From contig CAKKNE010000006.1 of assembly GCA_918797485.1 (NCBI GenBank), positions 3,038,001-3,102,000 on the forward strand: 64,000 bases of DNA, written 5' to 3'. Positions within the stretch are counted from its first letter, which is position 1. Each line of letters begins with the position of its first letter. Source of the DNA: Pelagomonas calceolata (Eukaryota > Sar > Pelagophyceae > Pelagomonadales > Pelagomonadaceae). The translations under genes and the position numbers were made by a program. The notes under the pieces were generated by a model. That model saw only the letters and a program-made list of their open reading frames with translations. It had not been told where the DNA came from and did no database searches. Shown piece after piece: positions 8,280 through 17,652 of this stretch.

Positions 8280-9440
8280 TTAGAGCGTGATGCCGAAGTT
8301 GGCCTCGAGGGCGTCGCGCCACTCCTTCTCCGTGGAAAGAGTCGTGCGGCTGACTTCGACGCCGCGCTCGACGGTCTTGATGTAGTCCTTGCCGAGCATG
8401 ACATGACCGTCGTCCTTGGCGAGGACGCAGAGGCCTGCGGGCGGAACACACACGTCGCCGTCACGACCGTACGAGTCGAAGGGAAGAGGACACCGGGGCG
8501 CTACGCTTCGCTTGGAAGATGTTCTTCTCGGGGTCTTCGTCGAGCACGGCCGCAAGGCCCTCGACGAATTCCGGCGAATCGTACGGGAGGTCATCTTCTA
8601 AATTCAGGGCGTAGACCGGAATTGGGGGCATAGGCTCCGGCGGCGGCGGAGGAGCTCCCACAATATCGAAGAAGGCTGTTGCTGAGCCAACGCTTCGCTC
8701 GCGCATCAGGACGTGGGAAAACCGCTCAGCAAGACCAAACTCTTCTAGGCCGAAGCCAGCGGATGGCGCGAGATTGTACTTTTCGCCGAGCGCAGGATCG
8801 GTCGCGCCGCCCTTGACGGAGAAGATTGTGCGGATCGCGTCGCCGAAACCGGGATCGACGAGCAATGGGTCCGCTCCGAGGCCGTCCACAAAGATGACCA
8901 AATGTCCCTTGTTGGGCGGAGTGCCGGGCGGGCCGAAGACGTCGGAGCGGCCCAGGCGGACGCTGTAGCCCAGCTGGCGCAGGAGCCACGCGAAGGAGAA
9001 ATTGAGTTCGAAGCAAAAACCTCCCCTGTTTTTCTCGACGAGCTTGCTCAGGCACGCGTCGACGTCGAGCGTTGGTAATAACGGCTTGGAAACGGCAGGC
9101 GTGCCGATGAAGGGCAGTCCCTCGGACGGATGGTTGTGCTGTCCAAGGTTCTCAAAAGGAATTGACGAAAGATGCGCGGTCAGCAACGCCTGGAGGTCCT
9201 CCGCGTTCGGTGCTCGGTCCACGATGGCGGCGTCGACCTGCGTAGCGCGCATGTGTCGCGGCGCGCGCGTCTCACGGGGACGCCGATGGGACGCACGCCG
9301 AGGCGGTTCAGGTACATGTCTCGCATCCCGGCATCGTCCGCGCTGCTCGCCGCCGCGCGGGGCTGCCTATGGACTCTGGAATGGGATGGTGGCAGCGTGA
9401 ACGCTGCCGCGACGGGCACAAGGAGCAGCCAAGCAACCAT
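8280..9440 (-). CDS. Arylamine N-acetyltransferase, plastid-type presequence, three exons
   Basis: Exons (minus) 9440-9282, 9237-8505 and 8434-8280 give 348 residues. Exon 1 supplies MVAWLLLVPVAAAFTLPP (signal peptide ending A|F, a plastid targeting mark) and the NAT start DMYLNRLGVRPIG; exon 2 has IPFENLGQH, RGGFCFELN (catalytic Cys), KGHLVIFV (His) and LLVDPGFGD (Asp); exon 3 ends ALEANFGITL, like the NAT C terminus. Introns of 44 bp (9238-9281) and 70 bp (8435-8504) are placed because each join restores the family sequence; reading through leaves the NAT frame. It transfers acetyl from acetyl-CoA to arylamines or hydrazines; the algal substrate is unknown. Confidence 0.88.
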
Positions 9441-9467
9441 GATCGACGGAGCTGGCTTGATTGTAGC

Positions 9468-9489
9468 CCTTAGCGGCGTTACACTTGCG
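9468..9489 (-). promoter_or_regulatory. Degenerate promoter palindrome
   Basis: CTTAGCGGCGTTACACTTGC resembles copies with TTAGCGG...GTAAGACACTAGC but has several mismatches. It lies about 30 bp upstream of the N-acetyltransferase start at 9440. Confidence 0.3.
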
Positions 9490-9604
9490 AAGGCAGCGTC
9501 TGTCTTCTTTTGGCAGCGTCAAATGATGGGGGAGTTCTAGATTCCAAAAACTTGAACTCATGGTGCGGGTCCGCGAAGGCAGACGGATATAAGTAACAAC
9601 ATGA

Positions 9605-10579
9605 TTACAGCTCCGAAACCACAGTGCTCAGCTCCGCGTTGCGCGTCGGCCGCACTCGCAGCGCGGGAAAGCGGGCGACGGTCCGCCCCGCCCGCTCGAG
9701 TTTTTGAACGCCTTCGAAGAGCGCCCGCTCCGCGGGCCGGCCCCGCGACTCGTCCTGGCCGCCCAGCAACGCGTCGAGCAAAGACGCGTCGAAGCCAATC
9801 ACCTCACTCCGGAGCACGCCGTCGCCTAGCGACCAGGGCGACGGCGTGGATTGGACGACGATGTCCGCATCAACCGTATCGAGCACCGCATCCAGACCTT
9901 CGACGAAGTAGCGGCCCGTGATTTTCACGATCCGCCGGCACCTTTGTAAAGCTGGCAATGCTCGCCGGATCGCGCGGTGCTCGGCGTGGCCCTTGCCCTT
10001 GCTCGCGTCGACCTCGTCGTCCGTGAACGAGACGAAGTGCGCCGACGGTGCCGCCCGTCGCAGCTCCCCTAGATGTGCTCCGGAGTTCTCGACGACGACG
10101 AGCGGTCGTTTCGACGAGGCCGCGTAGCTCTCTAAAACAGCGACGTAGTCCCGCCGTCGTGCGACGGCGTCCCTTAATACGGTGTGCGTCATGGCCGACG
10201 GCGGACAGACCGTCGCGGTGAGTAATATACACCAATCCGAGGCCGGGGCTTCTTCATTTGATACCGGCGGCTCGCAGTCTCCCGCATCAAAGTCGTGGGA
10301 GGCACAGTTAAACCGCGACGCACAACAGCCGTCGCGTCGCGCCGTCGCAGCGGTGCAGCGGCCGTCGCAGTCCCGCGCCTCGCCGCCGGCGCACGGCTCC
10401 GCCGCGTCGCAGAGACCGCAGGTCCGGTTGCAGGCGCCCGCGAAGGGGCAGTCGCCGCAGAACCACGCGCCGCAGAGCGCCGCGTCGCAGGCCGCGCGCG
10501 CGCCGTCGAGCCAGAGCGGCTCGTCCGTGCAATCACTGGCGGCCGCCGCGGCCGCGACGGCGAGCGCGCGCCAGCCCAT
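9605..10579 (-). CDS. Secreted protein: Cys-rich/LNR-like region plus glycosyltransferase-like domain
   Basis: The 324-residue product starts with a short signal peptide (MGWRALAVAAAAAA). Residues about 16-110 are Cys-rich and include CDGRCTAATARRDGCCASRF followed by NCASHDFDAGDC, the spacing of a Lin-12/Notch repeat with the D-x-G-D-C Ca-binding end. Residues 120-324 form one domain: ILLTATVCPP, a segment with RPLVVVENSGAH, FVSFTDDEVDASKGKGHAEH, RIVKITGRYFVEG and DADIVVQSTPS. The K-x-T-G-R-Y and D-x-D-I-V pattern recalls GT-A glycosyltransferases acting in the Golgi. The LNR plus transferase order recalls GlcNAc-1-phosphotransferase and similar enzymes, but I do not assert homology. Acceptor unknown. 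Confidence 0.6.
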   Translation of the reverse strand: MGWRALAVAAAAAASDCTDEPLWLDGARAACDAALCGAWFCGDCPFAGACNRTCGLCDAAEPCAGGEARDCDGRCTAATARRDGCCASRFNCASHDFDAGDCEPPVSNEEAPASDWCILLTATVCPPSAMTHTVLRDAVARRRDYVAVLESYAASSKRPLVVVENSGAHLGELRRAAPSAHFVSFTDDEVDASKGKGHAEHRAIRRALPALQRCRRIVKITGRYFVEGLDAVLDTVDADIVVQSTPSPWSLGDGVLRSEVIGFDASLLDALLGGQDESRGRPAERALFEGVQKLERAGRTVARFPALRVRPTRNAELSTVVSEL

Positions 10580-10667
10580 ACTATTGGTTTGGCATCGCTG
10601 CGGGGCGCACTGGTTGAATCGCGCCGCGAGGGGCAGCCCTCTCGCGCTCCAATTGTTAGGGAACCGG

Positions 10668-10691
10668 GCTTAGCGGCCGTAAGACACTAGC
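10668..10691 (-). promoter_or_regulatory. Recurrent promoter palindrome, copy 3
   Basis: GCTTAGCGGCC then GTAAGACACTAGC, inside the divergent promoter of the genes starting at 10579 (89 bp away) and 10829 (138 bp away). A TATATA-like stretch (CATATATAGC) follows at about 10780. Confidence 0.6.
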
Positions 10692-10828
10692 AAACAGCCC
10701 GTGCGCCCGAGGAGGTCCGCAACAGCGTGCACCGCTATTGCGCGGTCTCTGGCTGCCCGTTTTCGCTGGCCCATCCATATATAGCGCCTCGCTAGAACTT
10801 GGGCTGCCCTCTTCTCTGGTCCCACCCT

Positions 10829-11557
10829 ATGGCACCCGGGCCCATACACGATGCCGCACGCGAGCACGACGTCGAGACGCTCCGGCGACTGCTTGCGGAA
10901 GGTGTGTCGCCAGATGCACTCGTGGATCAGCAAGTACGTAGAAGACCTCTTCATTGCTTGTGCCTGCGTGATGATGAGAAAAATGAGGGTGATCGCGCGG
11001 CCTGCTTCGAGCTCCTTCGCGACGCGGGGGCAAATTTGGAAGCGGGCGATCAAATAGGGTACACGATACTTCACCTCGCGGCTAGAGATGCATTCGTCGA
11101 GTTGATATCGTTGCTAGTTCAAGCCCGCGTTAATTTGGATGCGACACTACAGACTGGTGACACAGCGCTGCACCTCGCAGCACGCTATGGGGCTGTCGAT
11201 AGCGTCGAAGTGCTCCTGGCCGCAGGCGCTTCTCTGAATCTAAGAGAAATTCATAACGGGAATACTCCTTTCGACGTGGCACTCTATTATGGCACTGGCG
11301 GCGGCCACGCGCCGCCTGAACAACGCGCTAGAAGTCGCCGGACGTGGCCGCTATTCCTCCGCGCCGGTGCCGCGGTACCTGCTATATACACCGGCTCGGA
11401 AGACCAGTACCTCTTCCGAGTCGTCGCCGCGGGCGGATTCCAGAGATACGCCCAAGCCCATGTCGCGCGGATCGCGTCGATCCTCGAAACGCCCCTCCTC
11501 CCGCCGGAACTCGTCCGGAAAGTCCTTCAGTTTTGGCTCCACGCGGGCTACTACTGA
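10829..11557 (+). CDS. Ankyrin-repeat protein
   Basis: The ATG at 10829 gives 242 residues starting MAPGPIHDAAREHDVETLRRL, already an ankyrin helix pair. Three to four repeats follow, with consensus pieces YTILHLAARDAFVELISLLV, DTALHLAARYGAVDSVEVLL and GNTPFDVALYYG. The C terminus ends with a helical ETPLLPPELVRKVLQFW segment that looks like a short SOCS- or F-box-like helix. Ankyrin repeats bind partner proteins; no partner can be inferred. Single exon, no targeting signal. Confidence 0.8.
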   Translation: MAPGPIHDAAREHDVETLRRLLAEGVSPDALVDQQVRRRPLHCLCLRDDEKNEGDRAACFELLRDAGANLEAGDQIGYTILHLAARDAFVELISLLVQARVNLDATLQTGDTALHLAARYGAVDSVEVLLAAGASLNLREIHNGNTPFDVALYYGTGGGHAPPEQRARSRRTWPLFLRAGAAVPAIYTGSEDQYLFRVVAAGGFQRYAQAHVARIASILETPLLPPELVRKVLQFWLHAGYY

Positions 11558-11642
11558 GTAGTGTAAAGCTATATTGTTTGATCATGATGGACTCGGATTG
11601 TAAAGACTTCCTGGTCAACGGAAACTGAAGAGACGCGTGATT

Positions 11643-11666
11643 GCTAGTGGCTGACAGGACACTAGC
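11643..11666. promoter_or_regulatory. Palindrome variant in a 3'-3' gap
   Basis: GCTAGTGGC then TGACAGGACACTAGC, a near-symmetric copy of the motif. Unlike the others it lies between convergent gene ends (11557 and 11726), so it cannot be a simple promoter element for either gene. Confidence 0.4.
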
Positions 11667-11725
11667 AAAGCACCTTTCGCGCTATGTTACGACGGCCCGG
11701 GTGACTAAGATTACGTTTACTGCCC

Positions 11726-13085
11726 TTACCCGGCCGCCTCCCCGGGATCGCTCCGCGTCGGCAGCCACGGCGCCTTGACGGACAGGCGCGAGCAGGGCCG
11801 CCGCGCGCAGAAGGCCTCCATGAGCTTCGTCATCGTGTCCGCCGTCAGATATTCCCCCGCCTCGGCCTTGCTGGCGCCGAAGGCCTCGACGACGTCCGCG
11901 GGATCGTCCCACGGCGCCACCGCGATCTCGCCGTACGGCTCCACTCGCGCCGTGAGGGGAGGCGGTAGCGTCCGCCGGCACGAACGCCGCAAACAGAAGA
12001 ACTCGAGCATCTTGTTCGCGCTCTGCTCGGTGATCTCGAAGCCGGCGGCCGTCGCCTCGCGCGAAAATTTGGCCACCTGTGTGGAACTCGACCAGTGAGT
12101 CGCGTCGACGGCGTGGAGGTCGACGCGATGTTTTCCGCACGGAGGTCACGGCAGCCGCGGGCTCGCCCCACGGCGGCACCTCCAGCGCGCCGACGCCCTC
12201 CACATCCAAACGCATGGGCGCGACGGGCCGGTGGCAGCTTCGACGCGCGCAGAACCACGCCATCGCCGCGTCGAGCTGCTCCGGGAGTACTGATATATAA
12301 GCTTCGGCGGCCGTCGAGGCCAGCCGTTCTACGGCCGTCGCCGGCTCCTCCGTCGGTAGGCAGGTGACGCTGCCCAGCCCGCTCACGTTCAGCGTCAGCG
12401 GCGGCGTCAGCCCCCGCCCGCAGCTCCTTCTCTTACAACACCACTCGTACAAATCCTGCATGCTCGCTTCATTCACTTCGTGCCCCGACATCGTCGCGGC
12501 GGCCGTCCAGCCCTCGATCGCGTCCGCGACGTCGTGCCAGGGCTCGACAACCAGTCTTCCTACTCCCGTCACGTTGAGTTCCAATCTCCGATCGAGCGCG
12601 TCGACGCACGCGCGCTTCTCACACACGGCGTCGAGCACCCGTCTTAATTGATTCTCGCCCAGGGGGTTGCCCGCGCTCTCGGCCGCCCGTCCGAGCTCGG
12701 CCACCGCTCTGGCCGGCTCGACCCAGGGCTCGACCACTAATGTCCCGACGCCCTTGACGTTCGCCGTCAGCCGTTCCCTGTGGAAGCGCCTTCTACAGGG
12801 CGCGAGGACGCAGAGCTTGTCGAGGATCGTCGTGAGGTTCTGTAACGACAGCGTCACGTTCTGCTTGAGGGCCGTGGCGTAAAAGGCCTCCACCACGTCC
12901 GCCGGGTCGACGCCGGGGTCCACCCGCAGCACGCCGAGGTTCTCGACCGTGAGCGACACGGGCTCAGTCGGCGCCTCCGGCGCCTTGGCTCTTCTTGCCG
13001 CTTCTAACAATGCGCGCGCTCGTCCTTCTACCTCGTCGTCGCTGCGGCACAGCGCGGCGAGGAGCAGAAAATTGCAGCCCCGCAT
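11726..13085 (-). CDS. Secreted protein with six roughly 60-residue Cys-containing repeats; introner-split
   Basis: Exons (minus) 13085-12150 and 12076-11726 give 428 residues. After a signal peptide (MRGCNFLLLAALCRS) come about six repeats of one pattern: LxVxGVGxLxVEPWxEP, AxAVxxLxxAAxxxG, a helix, then a Cys-x(4-5)-Cys pair (LCVLAPC, VCEKRAC, WCCKRRSC, FCARRSC, FCLRRSC, FCARRPC). The paired Cys probably form a disulfide in each unit. The join through the introner recreates a perfect repeat (GEPAAAVAKFSREATAAGFE); reading through destroys it. I recognise no named family. The last repeat ends near the C terminus with no membrane anchor, so secreted or lumenal. Divergent partner is ATG5. Confidence 0.7.
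12077..12141 (-). mobile_element. Introner Element, 65 bp, diverged
   Basis: On the plus strand it starts CTGTGTGGAACTCGACCAGT and ends TTTTCCGCACGG. Flanks in gene sense are gtgacctc (12149-12142) and gtggccaa (12076-12069). The intron is 12077-12149 (73 nt), GT from the duplication, AG from the element. Confidence 0.75.
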
Positions 13086-13268
13086 GCTTGCAATGTCGCA
13101 GGTCCCAGGGGCTGGGGCAGTGGGCCACTTCGCTAGTCGAACGCGTTCGTTCGTAGAATGGCTGCGCGGCCTCGGAAGGGGCCACTCGATGTTCTTACCG
13201 GTTGATGGGCGCTCAAGGGCAGCGGTTTGGTGCCCAAGCGCTTTGGAAAGCCGGCAAGCGAATATCGT

Positions 13269-13292
13269 GCTAGTGTCTTACCGCACGCTAGG
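13269..13292 (+). promoter_or_regulatory. Recurrent promoter palindrome, copy 4
   Basis: GCTAGTGTCTTACCGC then ACGCTAGG, between divergent starts 13085 and 13360, only 67 bp from the ATG5 start. Confidence 0.65.
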
Positions 13293-13359
13293 CGCATCGC
13301 ACCTGCGGCGGCTCATATCGCGCTGGATTCGTCCGCATTGATGCTCAAACACGCATAGG

Positions 13360-14250
13360 ATGAGCAACGACCTCGCGAACGACCTCGCCACCAAAGTCTG
13401 GCAGAGTAAAATACCGCTGCGGCTCTCCCTGCACGACCGAGCCGACGCCACACCTCTCTACCTCCTCCATCCGCGCGGCGCGCCGCTGGCCGCGATTGCA
13501 GGAAGACTAAGACGCCACTTCCGGCGCCACTTAGAAAACCAAACGGACGACGAGTCGCCGCGGCCCTACGCCCCGTCGCTGGCGGACAGTCAATATTTCT
13601 CGCCCCTCGGCAGCGAAGCCTGGGCCGAAGCTGATGAGGAGAACGACGACGACGAGCCGGCGCTGTGGTTCCAGCTCCACGACGCGGTCGTGCGGTGGGA
13701 CATACCCTTGGGGGCCGCGCTCGACGCGCTTGGCCGACCAACACCGTTGCCGATCGACGTCACCCTACATATAGGCCGGCCCCCTCCCAATATAGCGGCC
13801 CTGGATGCGAGTGACGACGGCTTCCGGGCCTTCGTCCACTCGCTGAAGCAGGCGGCGCATCTGGAGCGAGGCACCGCGCGCGCGGTGCTGACATTGGCGC
13901 TCGCGCGGCAGCGGGCGTTGTACGCCGCGTGCGGTGCGGGCGATCTCTCTTCATATGAAGACCTGGAGGACGTGGAGCCAAAAAGGGTGCCGTGCCGCGT
14001 CTTCGTCGATGGGTGTTCCACTTGGACGCAACTGCCCTTCGCCGCGTGTAATGAACACGGCGCGCCGGCGACGGTGGGCGAGGCGCTCGGGCCCTGCGTG
14101 CGCCGGGCCCTCTCCATCCATGATGTGCGCGGTGCGACGGCGGTGTGCCACGGCGTCGAGCTCCCGTGGGACTGCGCCCTCGTGGACGCGTGGCGCGCGC
14201 TGCGGTGCGGCGACCACTTTCTTTACGTCGCCGTGCGGCGTTTGGCGTGA
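13360..14250 (+). CDS. ATG5: Autophagy protein 5
   Basis: The 296-residue product aligns by motif with ATG5 along its length: KVWQSKIPLRLSLHD at the N terminus (VWxGxIPxxFTL in animals), PLYLLHPRGAPL, LWFQLHDAVVRWDIPLGAAL (the WFEYEGxPLKWHYPIGLLFD region), LPIDVTLHIGRPP and the C-terminal FLYVAVRRLA strand. VHSLKQAAHLERG contains the Lys at the position that accepts ATG12 in other species. Both ubiquitin-like folds and the helix-rich middle are therefore covered. It acts as the ATG12-ATG5-ATG16 complex, which drives ATG8 lipidation on autophagosomes. Single exon; promoter shared with the six-repeat secreted protein. Confidence 0.88.
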   Translation: MSNDLANDLATKVWQSKIPLRLSLHDRADATPLYLLHPRGAPLAAIAGRLRRHFRRHLENQTDDESPRPYAPSLADSQYFSPLGSEAWAEADEENDDDEPALWFQLHDAVVRWDIPLGAALDALGRPTPLPIDVTLHIGRPPPNIAALDASDDGFRAFVHSLKQAAHLERGTARAVLTLALARQRALYAACGAGDLSSYEDLEDVEPKRVPCRVFVDGCSTWTQLPFAACNEHGAPATVGEALGPCVRRALSIHDVRGATAVCHGVELPWDCALVDAWRALRCGDHFLYVAVRRLA

Positions 14251-14286
14251 GCTGCGCGTGTTTTTTGTTCGTGTAACTTGTTGTTG

Positions 14287-14306
14287 GCTAGCGGTAAGAC
14301 ACTAGC
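14287..14306 (-). promoter_or_regulatory. Recurrent promoter palindrome, copy 5
   Basis: GCTAGCGGTAAGACACTAGC, the tightest copy (no spacer), 143 bp upstream of the ATG at 14450 and 36 bp after the ATG5 stop codon. Position between same-strand genes shows it belongs to the downstream promoter. Confidence 0.65.
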
Positions 14307-14449
14307 AGGCAAAAACTCCGAACTGCTACTGCCAGTAACCTCCACTGCGGGGCCAAACGAAGCTGCGGAAGACCGAAGAATCTCACGTTATATACAGCTT
14401 CACGGCGCACATCAAGAAACTGCATCAATTCCAGCCGCGCGCTTGAAAA

Positions 14450-15940
14450 ATGAGCGTGAGCAGCCTGGTGCTCGTTGCCGCCGCGGCGTCGGCGTACGTC
14501 GTGCCCCTGCGATCGGCGCATCGTTTCACGACGCTGCGGCGGCGTGCGGCACCGGCAGCGGTTCCTGCTGCTGAAAATGCCACCGAGGTCGAGTTCAGCG
14601 CGGGTCTCGTGAGCGGCGGTGCGGCCGTCGCGCCGTCGCCGCTCCAGCAATTATCAGAAGCCTTCGGCCTCAAGGACGCGAGCGACGCCGTCGCCTGGAC
14701 GGAGCCGTTGTCATCAGACCCGTTAAGTCAGATAGCGCCGGACTTCACGTCGTCCCTCAGTTTCTCGACGCCCGAGGTCGCGACACCTACTAGAAGACTA
14801 TCTTTACTACGACAAAGACGGAAGCCGCGCTCCGCGGCAGCGAGTCGAGCCGTGCGCCGTAGAAGAGCGTTAGAGCGCGAACGCGCCCAGGAGCGGGACT
14901 TTGAGTTTTTGCAAAGGGCGCAATTTGTGTCACTCGTATTACCACCGATCCTAGCTTTTGCATTGTGGCCCATGATCGCCGACGCCATGGCCATCTTTTT
15001 TAATGGACAGAACGCGGCGCAGCCCGTGGATGGCAATCTATTTGCGGTGCAACTATTGAGACCGACGGTCAACGGGGTCGTGCTGCCTACGCTTTCCGTC
15101 GCGCTGGGTACGTTGTTGGCCACCACAATTAATGTGCTGCGAAATAGGCAGGTCGACATCCGAGCCGCGCTGAACAAGGAGGCCTGCGAGCTGCGGTTGC
15201 TACGAGCGGCTCTGTTAGGCGCCTACGGCACGGCGCAACATGCTGGACGTAGAGCAGAAGCTCTAGATCTCGTACGAGCTTATAGTGCGAGGATCGTGGC
15301 CGAATCGAGTCCGGGCGCGTTCGAGGCCATTCGGAGGGAAGAACGCGCGGGCGGCGTCGGCGTCAATGAATTGGAGCCCTTGGGACGGATGCTGCACGGC
15401 GTCGACGGCGCCTATGCGGCGAGGCAAGGGTCGGTCCAAGCGTGTTTGCAATTGCTGAACGAGCTGAACTCTCATAGAAGTGAAAGATTAGCGGCGCTGC
15501 TCGGCGGCTTCCCGCCGATCCACTGGTTCGTCCTGTCGCAACTCGCCATATCTATCCTACTCGCCTTCTTGATCGAATCGAACCAGGAGGTGCTTCAGTT
15601 CCTCAACTCTCTACAGTTGCGGGTCTTGTTCGCGTTGATCGTCGCCGTGTGCAGCGGCACCGCAACTTTATGTCTGGACCTGACGGATCCCTTCCGCGGG
15701 CGCTTCTCGGTCGTGACGGCAACGGCCCAAATTGTACGACTGGAAGACCTGCTCGTGGACGACGTGGACGCCGCGGAACGGCTAGTAGACGACGCCCAGA
15801 CGCAGGGCGTCTTGGATGCGGTGTTCTTTCATACCCTGACGTCGGGCTTCGCGGCGCCGGTCCGCGCGGTCGGCGACGTCGTGTCCTACGCGGTCCGGCC
15901 CATCTCGCGCCGGAAGCGGCGGCGCACGGATGACTCCTAA
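14450..15940 (+). CDS. DUF4239 (bestrophin-like) membrane protein, plastid-targeted
   Basis: The 496-residue product starts with a signal/transit-like MSVSSLVLVAAAASAYVVPL and a long Arg/Ser-rich linker. Four hydrophobic segments follow (around VSLVLPPILAFALW, GVVLPTLSVALGTLLATT, WFVLSQLAISILLAFLI and VLFALIVAVCSGTATLCLDL). The signature NSHRSERLAALLGGFPPIHW, then LDLTDPFRG, is that of DUF4239, a cyanobacterial/plastid family of bestrophin-like anion channel candidates. The basic C terminus (RRKRRRTD) is an odd end. Likely an inner-envelope or thylakoid membrane protein; transport substrate unknown. Confidence 0.72.
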   Translation: MSVSSLVLVAAAASAYVVPLRSAHRFTTLRRRAAPAAVPAAENATEVEFSAGLVSGGAAVAPSPLQQLSEAFGLKDASDAVAWTEPLSSDPLSQIAPDFTSSLSFSTPEVATPTRRLSLLRQRRKPRSAAASRAVRRRRALERERAQERDFEFLQRAQFVSLVLPPILAFALWPMIADAMAIFFNGQNAAQPVDGNLFAVQLLRPTVNGVVLPTLSVALGTLLATTINVLRNRQVDIRAALNKEACELRLLRAALLGAYGTAQHAGRRAEALDLVRAYSARIVAESSPGAFEAIRREERAGGVGVNELEPLGRMLHGVDGAYAARQGSVQACLQLLNELNSHRSERLAALLGGFPPIHWFVLSQLAISILLAFLIESNQEVLQFLNSLQLRVLFALIVAVCSGTATLCLDLTDPFRGRFSVVTATAQIVRLEDLLVDDVDAAERLVDDAQTQGVLDAVFFHTLTSGFAAPVRAVGDVVSYAVRPISRRKRRRTDDS

Positions 15941-16302
15941 ATTTGTTTTTAGTCTCTCTTGGTGCCGCGTCGGTGGCGTCGCTGGTCCATAGAGCTGGTC
16001 CAGTGACCACTCCAGTGAGCGGTGTCCATGAGCGGCGGAGTTAGCGGCGGTCGCGGACTCGCTGACTCGAGGCGGTCCCAGTCCCGCAAGGCCCCCGGGC
16101 CTCGGTACCCCCTGAAGCGCCCCAGAGAGGTCCAGAAGAGGCTAGGAGCGATGACAACGACGTTCGGGTTCGGGCCAATATTTTTTCGTTGGGATTGGGC
16201 GCCTCGCGAGAGTGCCAGCAGCGCGGCCGTTGGGCAGCGCGCAGTTGCACCATAGGGCCACCGCGAACCCCGCCGCCGCGTTGCGCCGAGGCGGGCTGCG
16301 CC
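15941..16302. other. Intergenic region
   Basis: A 362-bp gap between same-strand genes. I see no clear palindrome copy; GTTAGCGGCGGTCGCGGACT at about 16039 is only weakly similar. Overlapping open frames on the minus strand lack family similarity and I treat them as chance. Confidence 0.4.
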
Positions 16303-17652
16303 ATGCCGCTGCGCCGCATCGTGTCGTTGAAAGTGCTCGACTGGTGGCCTCGCGAGCGCGCGGCGCCGCCGCCGGACCCCGTCTCCATTGATACGACCTA
16401 CGCTTGCGCTGTTGAATGTGACGACGCCGTCGCGCCGCTGGCGCGCCACCGCGCGCCGCCGACGCCGTGCGCGGCGCCGCGCGCGAAGAAGGGATCACCC
16501 CCGAAGAAGACGCCCCTCGTCAAGCAGGCGAAGAGATACGCTTCTCGCTTCTTCAAGCCGGAGATGTCGCGCCAGCCCTTCGTGCCTGATGACCTCGAGG
16601 TTTTGAGGGAGGTGGGCAGAGGGGCCTTCGGCCGCGTCTACGTGTCCCGAGTGAAGGGTGGCGGCGGCGCGTTGTTCGCCGTGAAGGTACTGAGGAAGGC
16701 CGAGGTGTTGAGAGGTGGCGGCGCGGAGTGCGCCTTCACGGAGCGAGCCTTGGGTGCTGATTTAAGGCATGCGGGAGTGGTCCGACTGCGGTGCGCCTTT
16801 CAAACCAAAAAAGCACTTTACTTAGTATCGGACTACTACCCGGGCGGCTCGTTAGGTGAGTTGAGAAGGCCTCTTTCCGTTGATCACGTACGATTCTACG
16901 GCGCGGAGGTCGCGGCGGCCCTGGCCCACATCCACGCGCGGGGCGTGGTCCATCGCGATTTAAAACCGGCAAACATTTTACTCGATAGAGAGGGCCACTG
17001 CGCCCTGGCGGACTTCGGGGTGGCGACGACGGGTAGTACTTTACGAGGATTTAGAGGCACCGTGGCATACATGGCGCCCGAACTACTCCTCAAGACGGCC
17101 AATTCGAATGCGGAGAGCGACTGGTGGGCCTTTGGCTGTTGTTTATATGAATTAACGACGGGTTCGACGCCGTTCTACGCGGACCAGCCGCGGGAGCTAT
17201 TTAAAAACATCCTGCACGCTCCATTTGTGAAAACAAACACGGATGCCGCTTTGGACACGCTCTTGGAGGCGTTACTGGACAAGCAACCTGCGTCGCGGGC
17301 CGCCGATTCGGATGTGGCGACCTGCGCGTTCTTCTCCGCGATTGATTGGGACGACGCCGCGTCGAAGAGACTGACGCCGCCGATCCAACCGTCTCTACCT
17401 TCGTATGTGGAGGCTTCACAGGATGGTTCTTTACGGTTCGTGGGCGACGCCTACCGGCCGAAGAATTTACCGACTCCGAAACGCGTCACGTTCGACGAAG
17501 AAAACGAAAGTCCCTTCGCGAAGCGGTTGTCGGTCCGCGAGACCTACCAGCGCGAGAAGCGACACAGAAGGACCTTCCGCGGCTTCGCGCTGAACGCCGA
17601 AGTCGATCTGGCGGCGTCGCCGCGGACCTTCGCGCGGACGACGACCCTCTGA
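16303..17652 (+). CDS. AGC-type Ser/Thr protein kinase
   Basis: The ATG at 16303 gives 449 residues; the frame extends upstream only through non-ATG codons. Kinase motifs are complete: GRGAFGRVYVSR (Gly loop), AVKVLRK (Lys), VVHRDLKPANILLD (catalytic loop), LADFGVAT (DFG), GTVAYMAPELL (activation segment end), DWWAFGCCLYE. The C-terminal extension FFSAIDWDDAASKRLTPPIQP is the AGC-kinase tail entry (FF...IDW...L...PP.P). The N-terminal 100 residues are basic and Pro-rich. The activation loop is short. Substrates and pathway are unknown; the region after the kinase (VTFDEENESPFAKRL) carries several Ser-Pro sites. Confidence 0.9.
   Translation: MPLRRIVSLKVLDWWPRERAAPPPDPVSIDTTYACAVECDDAVAPLARHRAPPTPCAAPRAKKGSPPKKTPLVKQAKRYASRFFKPEMSRQPFVPDDLEVLREVGRGAFGRVYVSRVKGGGGALFAVKVLRKAEVLRGGGAECAFTERALGADLRHAGVVRLRCAFQTKKALYLVSDYYPGGSLGELRRPLSVDHVRFYGAEVAAALAHIHARGVVHRDLKPANILLDREGHCALADFGVATTGSTLRGFRGTVAYMAPELLLKTANSNAESDWWAFGCCLYELTTGSTPFYADQPRELFKNILHAPFVKTNTDAALDTLLEALLDKQPASRAADSDVATCAFFSAIDWDDAASKRLTPPIQPSLPSYVEASQDGSLRFVGDAYRPKNLPTPKRVTFDEENESPFAKRLSVRETYQREKRHRRTFRGFALNAEVDLAASPRTFARTTTL

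Noticed and set aside
8435-8504. Frameshift in the arylamine N-acetyltransferase
   Set aside because: A GT-AG intron of 70 nt restores the exact family C terminus; a frameshift is not needed.
9238-9281. 44-bp intron of the N-acetyltransferase as a tenth introner
   Set aside because: Flanks gtccccgt and gtcgacgc share only five of eight bases and no inverted ends remain; it may be an old one but cannot be supported.
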